Below, one piece after another: positions 43,955 through 53,312 of a stretch of 64,000 nucleotides of DNA; position 1 is the first letter of the stretch, and each line of letters starts with the position of its first letter. The notes under the pieces were generated by a model that saw only the letters and a program-made list of their open reading frames with translations, was not told the DNA's origin and did not search any database. This DNA is from Nostoc sp. FACHB-892 (lineage in GTDB: Bacteria; Cyanobacteriota; Cyanobacteriia; Cyanobacteriales; Nostocaceae): positions 62,001 to 126,000 of the forward strand of contig NZ_JACJTR010000008.1 in assembly GCF_014698795.1 (NCBI RefSeq), in the 5' to 3' direction. Position numbers and translations under genes: made by a program.

Positions 43955-45118
43955 GTGGAAATTCAACTTGGGCGGGGAAAAACAGCTCGCAGAGCTTACG
44001 GAATAGATGAAATTGCTTTAGTCCCCGGTAACAGAACACTAGATCCCAGTTTGGCAGATACTAGATGGCGTATTGGCAATATTGAGCGAGAAATCCCGAT
44101 AATTGCCAGTGCGATGGATGGTGTAGTAGATGTTCGTATGGCTGTACGTTTGTCACAGTTAGGAGCATTAGGTGTCCTCAATTTAGAAGGTATTCACACT
44201 CGCTATGCTGACCCAGAGCCAATATTAGATCGGATAGCCTCTGTGGGGAAAGATGAATTTGTTGCCCTGATGCAAGAACTCTATGCCGAACCAATAAAGC
44301 CGGAATTAATTGAAAAACGTATTCAGGAAATTAAAGAACAAGGTGGCATTGCGGCGGTAAGTGCGACTCCAGCCGGTGCAAGTAAATACGGCGAGGCGGT
44401 GGCAAAAGCTGGGGCAGATTTATTTTTCGTACAGGCTACGGTAGTTTCTACTGCACATCTGTCGCCAGAGTCTATAGTACCACTTGATTTAGCAGAATTT
44501 TGCCGTTCCATGCCTATCCCTGTGGTGCTAGGTAATTGCGTGACTTACGAAGTTACGTTGAATTTGTTGAAAGCTGGGGCGGCTGGGGTATTGGTGGGAA
44601 TTGGGCCTGGTGCCGCTTGTACCTCCCGTGGTGTGTTGGGTGTTGGTATACCACAGGCAACTGCGATCGCGGATTGTGCTGCTGCACGAGATGATTACTA
44701 CAAGGAAACTGGTAACTATATCCCCGTTATCGCTGATGGCGGTTTAATCACCGGTGGCGACATTTGTAAATGCATCGCCTGTGGTGCTGATGGTGTGATG
44801 ATTGGTTCCCCCTTTGCTAGAGCCGCAGAAGCCCCAGGACGAGGTTATCATTGGGGTATGGCGACTCCTAGCCCTGTTTTGCCTCGTGGCACCCGCATTC
44901 GCGTTGCTACCACTGGTAGCCTAGAGCAAATACTCGTTGGGCCAGCAGGGCTAGATGATGGCACTCACAATCTTTTAGGAGCCTTAAAGACCAGTATGGG
45001 CACTTTAGGAGCCAAAAATATTAAAGAAATGCAGCAAGTAGAAGTTGTGATTGCGCCTTCCCTATTAACCGAGGGTAAAGTTTACCAAAAAGCTCAACAA
45101 TTAGGTATGGGGAAATAG
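43955..45118 (+). CDS. guaB3: GuaB3-type IMP dehydrogenase-related protein
   Basis: This 387-residue IMPDH/GMPR-family TIM barrel lacks the inserted CBS pair of true GuaB. Seen: [20 protein letters not shown] (N-terminal substrate region), [20 protein letters not shown] with catalytic Cys222, [20 protein letters not shown] and [20 protein letters not shown]. The AACTSR loop differs from the usual SICTTR of IMP dehydrogenase. I recall cyanobacterial GuaB3 having been reported to reduce GMP to IMP rather than oxidise IMP; that assignment is by family, not by visible residue. The start is GTG. No guaA or guaB lies nearby. Confidence 0.85.
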   Translation: MEIQLGRGKTARRAYGIDEIALVPGNRTLDPSLADTRWRIGNIEREIPIIASAMDGVVDVRMAVRLSQLGALGVLNLEGIHTRYADPEPILDRIASVGKDEFVALMQELYAEPIKPELIEKRIQEIKEQGGIAAVSATPAGASKYGEAVAKAGADLFFVQATVVSTAHLSPESIVPLDLAEFCRSMPIPVVLGNCVTYEVTLNLLKAGAAGVLVGIGPGAACTSRGVLGVGIPQATAIADCAAARDDYYKETGNYIPVIADGGLITGGDICKCIACGADGVMIGSPFARAAEAPGRGYHWGMATPSPVLPRGTRIRVATTGSLEQILVGPAGLDDGTHNLLGALKTSMGTLGAKNIKEMQQVEVVIAPSLLTEGKVYQKAQQLGMGK

Positions 45119-45249
45119 AATTGGGGTATGGGGCATGGGGCATTGGGCATGATGTACTAGTTCATCTCCCCCTGCCCAATTCTTAAAAAATTTCTCCAGC
45201 CCCCTAAACAATTGCTGGAAAAATTCGATATGTCGCCTACAATAGAGAT

Positions 45250-45322
45250 AGCGGAGACAAATGTTTCCGTTCACTCCTCACACCACACTCCGCCCGGACT
45301 ACTGTTCGGGCGGTTCCTTATG
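45250..45322 (+). ncRNA. yfr2: Yfr2/Cyano-1 family small RNA
   Basis: The stretch has the family hallmark TCACTCCTCACACC at 45271-45284 in the loop of a stem formed by gcggag (45251-45256) and ctccgc. A second hairpin (ccgcccg / cgggcgg, 45290-45313) then acts as a terminator-like end. A TACAAT at 45238-45243 gives a start near 45250. Yfr2 RNAs are short, abundant cyanobacterial RNAs with this conserved loop; identification is by recalled motif. It lies upstream of trxA on the same strand. Confidence 0.7.
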
Positions 45323-45440
45323 TTTGTAAATAAATTTTAGAGCTTCTTTGCAAATGTACATCCTTGGACTCCCAAGCTGAGGTTTATTGCTATGGTAGAA
45401 TTTTCACCAAGTTCAGATATTATTGGCGAAGGTTTTAGGC

Positions 45441-45764
45441 ATGTCAACAGCCGCACAAGTTACCGATTCTAGTTTTAAGCAAGAAGTACTCGACAGCGAT
45501 GTACCCGTTTTAGTTGACTTTTGGGCACCCTGGTGCGGACCATGCCGTATGGTAGCTCCTGTTGTCGATGAAATCTCCGAACAGTACAAAGGTCAAATCA
45601 AGGTCGTCAAAGTCAACACGGATGAAAATCCCCAAGTTGCTAGTCAGTACGGCATCCGCAGTATTCCCACATTAATGATTTTTAAGGGTGGACAAAAAGT
45701 GGATATGGTGGTGGGCGCTGTGCCTAAAACTACATTAGCTTCCACTCTTGAAAAGTATCTTTGA
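45441..45764 (+). CDS. trxA: Thioredoxin
   Basis: This 107-residue thioredoxin has the redox site [15 protein letters not shown] (Cys32 and Cys35) and the cis-Pro region [15 protein letters not shown]. It reduces disulfides in Calvin-cycle enzymes and serves as electron donor to PAPS reductase and others. ATG 45441 gives the standard length; an in-frame TTG at 45423 is less likely. The upstream Yfr2-like RNA may influence expression but no overlap is seen. Confidence 0.95.
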   Translation: MSTAAQVTDSSFKQEVLDSDVPVLVDFWAPWCGPCRMVAPVVDEISEQYKGQIKVVKVNTDENPQVASQYGIRSIPTLMIFKGGQKVDMVVGAVPKTTLASTLEKYL

Positions 45765-45828
45765 AGCTCAATTGGCAATAAAATCCTTTTGAGCTATCCA
45801 TGTTGTTCTAACTTTAGGTTAATTTTTA

Positions 45829-45876
45829 TAAACAAGTTTGAGAGGCGCGAATTTTGCCGTCTATCAAACTTGTTTA
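45829..45876. terminator. Hairpin between convergent trxA and marC
   Basis: A perfect 13-bp stem (taaacaagtttga / tcaaacttgttta) with an inner imperfect extension lies between the 3' ends of trxA and marC, placed for bidirectional termination. No long U-run follows. Confidence 0.5.
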
Positions 45877-45919
45877 CATTTGTATATAGTTTCAGGTTCC
45901 GAATATTTTTAGGAGTTTT

Positions 45920-46513
45920 CTAGCTCAAAAACAACTCCTTAATTCCCGTACTACCAATTTCCACCGCTAGCGCCGCCAATAGAAAGCCCAAAAGTTGGGT
46001 CACAATCACTCCACCTTCTGCACCAATCCACTGGTCAATCAGATTTGCTAAACGCAAAATCAACCAAGTAATAAACATCGCCCCTAATATACCTACCACC
46101 ACAGCAATATGTGGACTCTGTGATTTCGACATCAGCAACATCACCGTCGTCAAAGTCCCTGGCCCCGCTAGCAGTGGTAAAGCTAGTGGAGTAATTGCGA
46201 CATCGCGTCCTTCCTCAATAATCGGCTGATCTAATTCTCCCCGCAGCATTTGCAAAGCAATTAACAGCAACAATAGACCTCCAGCTATTCGCAAAGAGCC
46301 GATACTGATTTCTAAATAATTTAAAATTATTTGCCCAGCAAAAGCAAATAGCAAAAGAACTGCGATCGCAACGATAATTGCTTTATCTATAACTTGGTTT
46401 CTTTGGTCTGGCATCATGCCCTTAGTCAAAACTAAAACAATCGGTATATTGCCCACGGCATCCGCCAAGACAAACACAGCGATAAATGTTTGAATGAGAA
46501 TAGAAATATCCAC
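45920..46513 (-). CDS. MarC family integral membrane protein
   Basis: This 197-residue protein has about six helices and the family words FVLADAVGNIPIVLVLTKGM, GGLLLLLIALQMLRG, ITPLALPLLAGPGTLTTVML and GGVIVTQLLGFLLAALAVEI. MarC proteins have no established transport substrate; the historical antibiotic-resistance link was withdrawn. No operon. Confidence 0.88.
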   Translation of the reverse strand: MDISILIQTFIAVFVLADAVGNIPIVLVLTKGMMPDQRNQVIDKAIIVAIAVLLLFAFAGQIILNYLEISIGSLRIAGGLLLLLIALQMLRGELDQPIIEEGRDVAITPLALPLLAGPGTLTTVMLLMSKSQSPHIAVVVGILGAMFITWLILRLANLIDQWIGAEGGVIVTQLLGFLLAALAVEIGSTGIKELFLS

Positions 46514-46723
46514 AGGAGACAGCTTTTATCAAGGTTTGATCACAACCTAATCTTTATCTTGCTCAGTTTACTAGAACCCAGAGGAAGATTAAGATCAGTA
46601 ATAAAACAAGTCTGTTGAAGAAAATCTTGGCTGACGCATTTCTAATTAAGTTCCACAGATGTTGAAGTAGCGATATATTTTGATAATCTCTTTTCCATCA
46701 ATCAACTGTTCGTTGTTGAATCT

Positions 46724-47536
46724 ATGAAGCCTTATTTAGCCGCCGCTATTCAATTGACCAGTGTGCCCGACCTACAGAAAAATTTGGCACAGGCAGAAGA
46801 ATTAATAGAGCTTGCCGTGCGTCAAGGTGCTGAATTGGTAGGTTTGCCAGAAAACTTTTCCTATATGGGAGAAGAAAAAGACAAACTCGCGCAAGGTGAT
46901 GCGATCGCTCTTGAAAGCGAAAAATTTCTCAAAAAAATGGCTCAACGCTTTCAAATTACGATCTTGGGCGGCAGCTTTCCAGTTCCCGTAGACAATACAG
47001 GCAAAGTTTATAACACCACTCTACTCATTGACCCAAACGGTCAAGAACTTTCTCGCTACTACAAAGTACACCTATTTGATGTTAATGTCCCCGACGGCAA
47101 CACCTATCGGGAATCCAGCACGGTTGTGGCTGGTACAGAACTACCACCTGTCCATTTTTCAGAAAAACTTGGTAATTTAGGGCTTTCCATTTGTTATGAT
47201 GTCCGCTTCCCTGAACTGTACCGTCATCTCGCAGATAAGGGAGCTGATGTTATCTTTATTCCCGCCGCCTTTACCGCCTTTACTGGCAAAGACCACTGGC
47301 AAGTACTACTACAAGCCAGAGCCATCGAAAATACCGCCTACGTCATTGCTCCTGCCCAAACAGGCAATAACTACGCCCGCCGTCTAACCCACGGCCACGC
47401 CGTTATTATCGACCCTTGGGGCGTAATTTTAGCCGATGCTGGGGAAAAACCGGGAATTGCGATCGCAGAAATCAAACCCACTAGGTTAGAACAAGTCCGC
47501 CGTCAAATGCCCTCTTTACAGCATCGGGTGTTCTAG
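46724..47536 (+). CDS. Nit-type carbon-nitrogen hydrolase (deaminated glutathione amidase-like)
   Basis: This 270-residue nitrilase-superfamily enzyme has the Glu-Lys-Cys triad: LPENFSYMGEEKD (Glu), RYYKVHLFDVNVPDG (Lys) and GLSICYDVRFPELYRHLAD (Cys). The MGEEKD and LFDVNVPDG words match Nit1/Nit2-type amidases, which remove the amide of deaminated glutathione or alpha-ketoglutaramate; substrate choice is inferred. A repeat-rich spacer (47540-47645) follows, then the aldolase on the other strand. Confidence 0.85.
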   Translation: MKPYLAAAIQLTSVPDLQKNLAQAEELIELAVRQGAELVGLPENFSYMGEEKDKLAQGDAIALESEKFLKKMAQRFQITILGGSFPVPVDNTGKVYNTTLLIDPNGQELSRYYKVHLFDVNVPDGNTYRESSTVVAGTELPPVHFSEKLGNLGLSICYDVRFPELYRHLADKGADVIFIPAAFTAFTGKDHWQVLLQARAIENTAYVIAPAQTGNNYARRLTHGHAVIIDPWGVILADAGEKPGIAIAEIKPTRLEQVRRQMPSLQHRVF

Positions 47537-47539
47537 GGA

Positions 47540-47645
47540 CTGGAGAGCAGGGGGAGCAGGGGGCAGGGGAAGCAGGGGAAGCAGAGAAGAAAGAATAACT
47601 AATGCCCCATGCCCAATACCCAATGCCCCATGCCCCATGCCCAAC
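47540..47645. repeat. G-rich / 'gcccaatgcccc' low-complexity spacer
   Basis: 'gggagcagggggcagggg' is followed by repeats of gccccatgcccaatacccaa. The same words occur at 45121-45150 and 50976-51020. They look like degenerate simple repeats; no gene is present. Confidence 0.55.
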
Positions 47646-47663
47646 CCTTATGAATAAAACAAA

Positions 47664-47685
47664 AAACCGGGTAATCACCCGGTTT
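47664..47685 (-). terminator. Rho-independent terminator of the aldolase gene
   Basis: Stem aaaccgggt / acccggttt (9 bp, loop aatc). Read on the minus strand it ends in ttttttgtttt. It lies 72 bp beyond the fba stop. Confidence 0.75.
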
Positions 47686-47756
47686 CTGACAACATTTAAA
47701 TCCTCAGTTTTTTAGGAGCATAGTAGCACTATGCCCCGATTTATTTTTTGTCAAAA

Positions 47757-48836
47757 TTAAACTTTAGCAGCTGACTTGGTAACAACGTTGAGTTCACCTT
47801 TAGCATACTTAGCAGCAAAATCTTCTAGAGAGATTTGCTTAATCTTGCTTGCGTTACCAGCTGTGCCAAATTGCTGATAGCGTTCAGCACAAACCTTCTG
47901 CATATATGTGATAGAAGGCTTGAGGAAGTGACGGGGGTCAAACTCCTCTGGTTTTTTAGCCAAAGCTTCACGTACAGCAGCAGTAATAGCCAAACGGTTA
48001 TCGGTGTCGATGTTTACTTTACGTACACCACTCTTAATACCTTTTTGGATTTCTTCTACAGGTACGCCGTAGGTTTCAGGAATTGCACCACCATACTGGT
48101 TAATCAGTGCAAGCAAATCTTCAGGTACAGAAGAAGAACCGTGCATTACCAAGTGGGTGTTAGGCAGACGGCGGTGAATTTCTTCAATGCGGCTGATTGC
48201 CAAAATTTCCCCAGTAGGCTTGCGGGTAAACTTGTAAGCACCGTGGCTTGTGCCAATAGCAACAGCCAAAGCATCTACTTGGGTTGCTTCTACGAAGTCA
48301 ACAGCTTCATCGGGGTCAGTTAACAGTTGAGAGTGGTCGAGTGTACCTTCAAACCCGTGACCATCTTCAGCTTCACCAGCACCAGTTTCTAGAGAACCCA
48401 AACAACCGAGTTCACCTTCAACGCTGACACCCAAAGCATGAGCTACATTTACAACTTCGCGGGTAACATTAACGTTGTACTCGAAGCTAGCGGGAGTTTT
48501 CGCATCAGCTTCTAAAGAACCATCCATCATTACGCTGGTGAAGTTGTTCTTAATTGCTGAGTAGCAGGTAGCAGGCGCATTACCATGATCTTGGTGCATG
48601 ACAATGGGAATGTGAGGATAGGTTTCTACAGCTGCCAAAATCAGGTGGCGTAGAAAGTTTTCTCCTGCATAATTACGAGCGCCGCGTGAAGCTTGCAAAA
48701 TTACGGGGCTATCTGTCTCGACAGCAGCCTTCAGGATTGCCTGAATCTGCTCCAAATTGTTAACGTTGAAAGCTGGGATGCCGTAACCGTTTTCAGCTGC
48801 GTGATCCAACAGCAGCCGCAGTGGTACAAGCGCCAT
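47757..48836 (-). CDS. fba: Class II fructose-1,6-bisphosphate aldolase
   Basis: This 359-residue zinc-dependent aldolase serves glycolysis and the Calvin cycle (also sedoheptulose bisphosphate). Seen: [30 protein letters not shown] with metal ligands, [49 protein letters not shown] and [27 protein letters not shown] at 48843-48849 is an unusually strong ribosome-binding site, consistent with high expression. A clean terminator follows. Confidence 0.96.
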   Translation of the reverse strand: MALVPLRLLLDHAAENGYGIPAFNVNNLEQIQAILKAAVETDSPVILQASRGARNYAGENFLRHLILAAVETYPHIPIVMHQDHGNAPATCYSAIKNNFTSVMMDGSLEADAKTPASFEYNVNVTREVVNVAHALGVSVEGELGCLGSLETGAGEAEDGHGFEGTLDHSQLLTDPDEAVDFVEATQVDALAVAIGTSHGAYKFTRKPTGEILAISRIEEIHRRLPNTHLVMHGSSSVPEDLLALINQYGGAIPETYGVPVEEIQKGIKSGVRKVNIDTDNRLAITAAVREALAKKPEEFDPRHFLKPSITYMQKVCAERYQQFGTAGNASKIKQISLEDFAAKYAKGELNVVTKSAAKV

Positions 48837-49152
48837 AGATAGTCCTCCTAATGTGGTTGTCAGCTAGTCGGTCTGAGAAAAGCGTATTTATTACGCTAAA
48901 TCTTAAGAGTTTTTTCAACTTATAGGAAATTATAACTAGTGTCGTGTATCTATGTTGAAAAAGTTTACGCCATCGTTATTATAAATGTGTTCTATACTTG
49001 CTCTCTACTGCTGTACTATGCCCTATACTTGCTCTGTGTTGCTGTACATTTAGTTACCCTACAGCTAGTAGCTCTGGTAGCCCACTATCCCAAATGGTTA
49101 TTTTAAAGCGATCGCACTCCTAACTATTTTGGTAAATCTACAAGCGATCGCA
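48837..49152. other. fba leader and upstream region
   Basis: It includes the fba ribosome-binding site and AT-rich leader. At ~48990-49050 a 'ctatacttgctctctactgctgtac' type unit is repeated twice in tandem with variation. No ORF. Confidence 0.45.
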
Positions 49153-49845
49153 TCAGGCAAAAGGCTCTAGTTTCTGGACAAATGCTGCGTGTTCAGGAGA
49201 TTGCAAGCCTGTTTGTAAAATACTCAACACGGACTGCATATTCCCCGCTAATAACTCTGCAACCGCTAACCACAACCCTGGAAAAATTTGACTTCGCAGA
49301 ATTCCGTTACTATCAGTAGCCAACTCTACATACTCACCCTGTTCCAAATAGAACCAGGCCAATTTTTGATCGAGTACTTGCCAAACGATATATTCTTTGA
49401 CTCCATTGCGACGATAGGCTTGCTTTTTAGCATGGAGGTCGATGGCGACACTACTAGCAGAAATTTCGACAATTAACTCTGGTGCGCCTTCAATATAATC
49501 ATCGTCACTCAGCCTTGCTTGACCTCCCGCTTCTGGGTTGATCAGAAGTACAGCATCTGGTTGAGGTTCGTTATCTAAATCTAAGCGCACAGTGGGTTCT
49601 ACTCCTAAAGCTACACCAGGTGTCGCAACTTCGTAAGTACCGAGCCATGTAAGAATCCAACCATGCGGTTGACCGTGACTTCTAAAACGTAAAGCAGCAG
49701 GCATGATGTAGACAATTCCCTCAATCAATTCGGCTTTTTTCAAGTTAGGCATGGCATTGTAGCGACGCTCAAATTCATAAAGACTGAGTTTGTCGCCATT
49801 TTCCAAAAGGGGAATTGTCCAATGCTGTGGAATTGTTTTTACCAT
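49153..49845 (-). CDS. Uma2 family (DUF820) putative endonuclease
   Basis: This 230-residue protein has the PD-(D/E)xK-like Uma2 signature: NEPQPDAVLLINPEAGG, YIEGAPELIVEISASSVAID, KKQAYRRNGVKEYIVW. The acidic and lysine positions of the fold are present. These proteins are expanded in cyanobacteria; their biological role is unclear. It lies just beyond tRNA-Lys, with no toxin or antitoxin partner visible. Confidence 0.85.
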   Translation of the reverse strand: MVKTIPQHWTIPLLENGDKLSLYEFERRYNAMPNLKKAELIEGIVYIMPAALRFRSHGQPHGWILTWLGTYEVATPGVALGVEPTVRLDLDNEPQPDAVLLINPEAGGQARLSDDDYIEGAPELIVEISASSVAIDLHAKKQAYRRNGVKEYIVWQVLDQKLAWFYLEQGEYVELATDSNGILRSQIFPGLWLAVAELLAGNMQSVLSILQTGLQSPEHAAFVQKLEPFA

Positions 49846-49952
49846 GACAATGGTGTTTGGGATTAGTCTATGCCTATCCTACCGAATTGCAGAAATTTCT
49901 TGGATGCTGCGATCGCCTTCTTTTAATCTAAATAATATTATGTTGATTTTAT

Positions 49953-50023
49953 GGGTCGCCCGGGATTCGAACCCGGAACTAATCGGTTAAAAGCCGAGTA
50001 CTCTACCGTTGAGTTAGCGACCC
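49953..50023 (-). tRNA. tRNA-Lys (anticodon UUU)
   Basis: The minus strand folds into a 71-nt cloverleaf: acceptor GGGTCGC / GCGACCC, D-arm ACTC / GAGT, anticodon loop CTTTTAA with TTT, T-arm CCGGG TTCGAAT CCCGG. The base pair at the bottom of the anticodon stem (C27 with T43) is mismatched. CCA is not encoded. Confidence 0.93.
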
Positions 50024-50084
50024 TTTCTTTGCATTTCGCAACTTTGCAATCATAGCATATACATCTATAGATTTGTAAAGGGGT

Positions 50085-50954
50085 TTAGAAAAAATTAGCC
50101 GTCAACCTTACAGATGCTGTATAACTAGCTCCTGGTGCTAACACAGTCAGGTTATCACCAGTATTGAGAGAGTTACGGGTGGCACTCCACGGTTCTAAAC
50201 AGTAGAATTCTTTGCCTTTGACTGTCCAAAATACCAAGTAGGTAGAGAAATCATCATAATCCAAAGTGAGTTTTAACTTCCGGCTGCGATCTATGGCAGT
50301 GGCCGATTTACTCGTTAACTCTCCAAAGGCAAAATCAATTTCATCACGGCTAAAGTCAAAATTGCCGTCAAAAGAGTGAAATTCCTTAGTTTGATTATCT
50401 TGATACTGCTTAGAGGGAATTTCAACCTCTAGCTGAGTTTTATCACCACACAGAAAGTAGGGATGAAAACCAGCCGAAAAAGGCATTGGTGTGGATGACA
50501 AGTTTTTATACTGCTGCCGGACTTCTAAGGTATTACCTTGAAGTTCGTAGGTGAAAGCCAGTTGAAAATCAAAAGGATAAACTGCTTTGGTTTGCTCATT
50601 GCTATCAAGAACGACAGTGAGACTAGCTTTATCTCCAGTTTCTTGTTCTGTTGCTTTCCAGGGCAATTCACGGGCAAAACCGTGTTGTTTGAGTGTATAT
50701 TGTTGCCCGTTGTAAGTGTAAGTATTATCTGGTAGATTGCCACAAATAGGAAACAAAATTGGATTCCCACCTCTGACACTCAACTCAGGATGAGTAAAAC
50801 GTTCTGTGTCCAGGTAAAAAATTTCTTGCCCTTGAATGCGCCAACGAGTGATGATCCCACCGCGTTCTGGTACGACTTCTAACTGAGAACCTCCGGCTTC
50901 ATCAGAAAGAATGTAGGTCTTGTACTGTTGCTGTTGAACTGCAATACTAAACAC
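50085..50954 (-). CDS. Aldose 1-epimerase family protein
   Basis: This 289-residue protein has the galactose-mutarotase fold: SQLEVVPERGGIITRWRIQG, ELSVRGGNPILFPICGNLPD, LKQHGFARELPWKATEQE, PMPFSAGFHPYFLCGDKTQL and EFYCLEPWSATRNSLNTG. The catalytic His in HGFAR and HPYF and the late Glu in CLEPW are present. It is closer to the glucose-6-phosphate 1-epimerase-like branch than to GalM. Substrate inferred only. It lies 62 bp from tRNA-Lys. Confidence 0.85.
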   Translation of the reverse strand: MFSIAVQQQQYKTYILSDEAGGSQLEVVPERGGIITRWRIQGQEIFYLDTERFTHPELSVRGGNPILFPICGNLPDNTYTYNGQQYTLKQHGFARELPWKATEQETGDKASLTVVLDSNEQTKAVYPFDFQLAFTYELQGNTLEVRQQYKNLSSTPMPFSAGFHPYFLCGDKTQLEVEIPSKQYQDNQTKEFHSFDGNFDFSRDEIDFAFGELTSKSATAIDRSRKLKLTLDYDDFSTYLVFWTVKGKEFYCLEPWSATRNSLNTGDNLTVLAPGASYTASVRLTANFF

Positions 50955-51069
50955 AAATTTTAGTCCTACTTAATTGGGCATGGGGTATTGGGCATTGGGC
51001 ATTGGGCATTAGGCATACTCTAAATCCCCACTCCCTATTCCCTACTCCCTACTCCCCACTCCCTATAAT

Positions 51070-52104
51070 TTACTCGTCTTCTGCAAACACGAAACGATAT
51101 AACTCGCTTGGGTCTGGTTCTGGGCTGCTTTCGGCGAATTTAACCGCGTCGTCGATTACATCCTGAATTTTACGATCAATGGCTTTGATTTCTGCCTCGT
51201 CCGCCAGATTTTGCTCCAGCAAATAAGCTGCTAACTTCTTAATTGGGTCACGGGCGAACCAAAATTCTTTCTCAGCTTTGCTTCGCATTTCATCAGGGTC
51301 AGCCAAGGAGTGACCCCGGAAGCGGTAGGTAAGCGCCTCAATTAATGTTGGGCCTTCACCTGCACGGGCACGGGCTACAGCTTCTTGAGCCACGGCTCGG
51401 ACAGCTAGTACATCCATACCATCTACTTCTACGCCCACCATGTTAAACGCACTGGCTTTTTTATAAATCTCTGGCTGGGAAGTTGCCCGTTCGTGAGACA
51501 TCCCAATAGCCCACTTGTTATTTTCGACTACAAAAAGAATTGGCAGTTTCCATAAAGCTGCCATATTTAGCGTCTCGAAAAACTGACCATTGTTAGCTGC
51601 ACCGTCGCCAAAAAAGCAAGCCGTTACTTGGTCAGCATTTTTATCTCCTAGGACTTCGCGGCGGTATTTGCTTTGAAAAGCCGCTCCAGCTGCCACAGGA
51701 ATTCCCTCAGCCACAAAAGCATAGCCACCTAGCAAGCGATGTTCCGCAGAAAACATGTGCATGGAACCACCGCGCCCTTTGCTGCAACCTGTGGCTTTAC
51801 CAAATAATTCTGCCATTACTTCTTTTGCTGGTACTCCCGCACTCAGAGCATGAACATGGTCACGGTAGGTACTGCAAACGTAATCTTCACCCGGTCGCAT
51901 TGATTGCACGACACCACTACAAACGGCTTCTTGACCGTTGTACAAATGGACAAAACCAAACATTTTGCCTCTGTAATACATTTCAGCGCACTTATCTTCA
52001 AACAAGCGCCCTAATACCATGTCCTCATACAACCGTAACCCTTCTTCTTTAGTAATGTGCGTAGTAGCAGGATTAAATGTGGGTAAAGTACGCTCTTGAA
52101 CCAT
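51070..52104 (-). CDS. pdhA: Pyruvate dehydrogenase E1 component, alpha subunit
   Basis: This 344-residue thiamine-diphosphate enzyme subunit decarboxylates pyruvate to feed acetyl-CoA synthesis. Seen: [36 protein letters not shown], the regulatory-type loop [10 protein letters not shown], and the ThDP motif [20 protein letters not shown] with [32 protein letters not shown] carries conserved residues. AGAGGAA lies ~14 bp upstream. The beta subunit is not adjacent, as is usual in cyanobacteria. Confidence 0.95.
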   Translation of the reverse strand: MVQERTLPTFNPATTHITKEEGLRLYEDMVLGRLFEDKCAEMYYRGKMFGFVHLYNGQEAVCSGVVQSMRPGEDYVCSTYRDHVHALSAGVPAKEVMAELFGKATGCSKGRGGSMHMFSAEHRLLGGYAFVAEGIPVAAGAAFQSKYRREVLGDKNADQVTACFFGDGAANNGQFFETLNMAALWKLPILFVVENNKWAIGMSHERATSQPEIYKKASAFNMVGVEVDGMDVLAVRAVAQEAVARARAGEGPTLIEALTYRFRGHSLADPDEMRSKAEKEFWFARDPIKKLAAYLLEQNLADEAEIKAIDRKIQDVIDDAVKFAESSPEPDPSELYRFVFAEDE

Positions 52105-53312
52105 TATTTTTGAGTATTCCTCTTGTAAAACTTAAAGTTACGGTCGTGAAGTACTTACACTGTATATAAAGTATCAGTGTAGGTTTCGCGTCTCATTCGC
52201 CGATGCTCTGCCCTTGTGTATTCATTGCTGAATACTAGGAACTAAATCCGGTCTGAGTCTTACGCAGCGTTTCTGGCCTTGTGACCTTTATCTCCTTAAG
52301 GAAGAACCCGCGCAGCCGCCTACCTTCCGTAGGCAGTTTGATTTTCTTCGTACAACAACACCGCTTGGATTTACTGCAATGGCATACCAGCGATAGCGTG
52401 TTAAATAAGTTGGTCTGATAACAACCTCAGCTTTTAACAGGCTAGCGTTTGCAAGACTCAACAATCAAACTTTATTTATGCACCAAAAAAGGCCCTTAGG
52501 GAATAGCTGAATTTTTAATGTTTGATTTTTAAGTTTTCAGTCACTGCTCTGTGAGGAGTTGACTCTAACGACGATATCTGTCGCTTTAAGTTTTTCTCTC
52601 TCACCGAAGCAGTTTTGAGCGCCGTTAGCGGTAGCGAGTCGTTTAGCCCATAACGAGTACTGAGTAAAAACTAATATGACTCGGCTTAGGCATCAAATCA
52701 GTTCTAAGTAGTGAGTAATTACTACTTTTTACTCAGCAATTAGCACTCACCACGGGCTAAAAGCCCCGCTACCGCTAACAGCGCTCCTAAATATTCCCTT
52801 TCATAGACTAGCAATCAAGATAGACTGCTTTCTGCATATCCATTAACAATTTAAAAAAAAGAGACAAAACTCTCTACACTCAAATAGATAATTGTAATTA
52901 AAGATAAATTATGATATTATTTTCTTCTATAGTTATCAGGGTCAACCCCCAAAAGTAGTATCTTACTAACCTCCTAGTGGGAAAGTCCTTAAAAAATCAA
53001 TCATCAATAGATTCTTGCAACCACAACAATTATGCCGTGATTAAAAGCGGTAGTTGTGGTTTGTGCTATCGAAGGCTGATAATAGTTGTGTTAAACAAAA
53101 ATACTAAGAATTAAGACAGAAAATTGAGGTTTTCTAGGCGAAAGCAAAAAATTAGTACTAGAATGTGACTCAAAATTTCGGGAAGGTACAAAACAAGTTG
53201 TTGCAATATACACTTGTAGAGTAAATTCTATACGGCATTTTTATGGCACGGTTTTACAGGCCTGGAAAGCTCTAGGTGAATTATGTTGATCACGGTGCAG
53301 GGGAAGTAGGCT
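52105..53312. other. Long intergenic region between pdhA and ftn2
   Basis: 1.2 kb with promoters for the divergent genes. It contains a 170-bp palindromic element (52617-52786) and a smaller hairpin with aaccacaac / gttgtggtt arms (53019-53061). Also present are 'cgcctaccttccgtaggcag' and 'cttagggaatagct' words of dispersed type. No intact ORF or recognisable gene remnant was seen. Confidence 0.5.
52617..52786. mobile_element. 170-bp palindromic element with 34-bp terminal inverted repeats
   Basis: The left arm (gagcgccgttagcggtagcg, 52617-52650) and the reversed right arm (gagcgctgttagcggtagcg, 52753-52786) match over about 34 bp with ~5 differences. Inner gagtaaaaact / tttttactcag segments are also partly inverted. 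The element is non-coding. No target duplication is visible. Confidence 0.55.

Noticed and set aside
45391-45471. 26-codon ORF starting before and overlapping trxA
   Set aside because: No ribosome-binding site and no sign of coupling; most likely chance.
49153-49845. Uma2 protein as part of a toxin-antitoxin or restriction system
   Set aside because: No small partner gene or methyltransferase is adjacent; it stands alone next to tRNA-Lys.
49953-50023. tRNA-Lys as an integration site for a genomic island
   Set aside because: No integrase gene and no direct repeat of the tRNA 3' end was noticed on either side; both neighbours look like ordinary chromosomal genes.
53019-53061. Hairpin with aaccacaac arms as an ftn2 riboswitch
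   Set aside because: Only a 9-bp stem, ~250 bp from the start codon, with no known aptamer motif.
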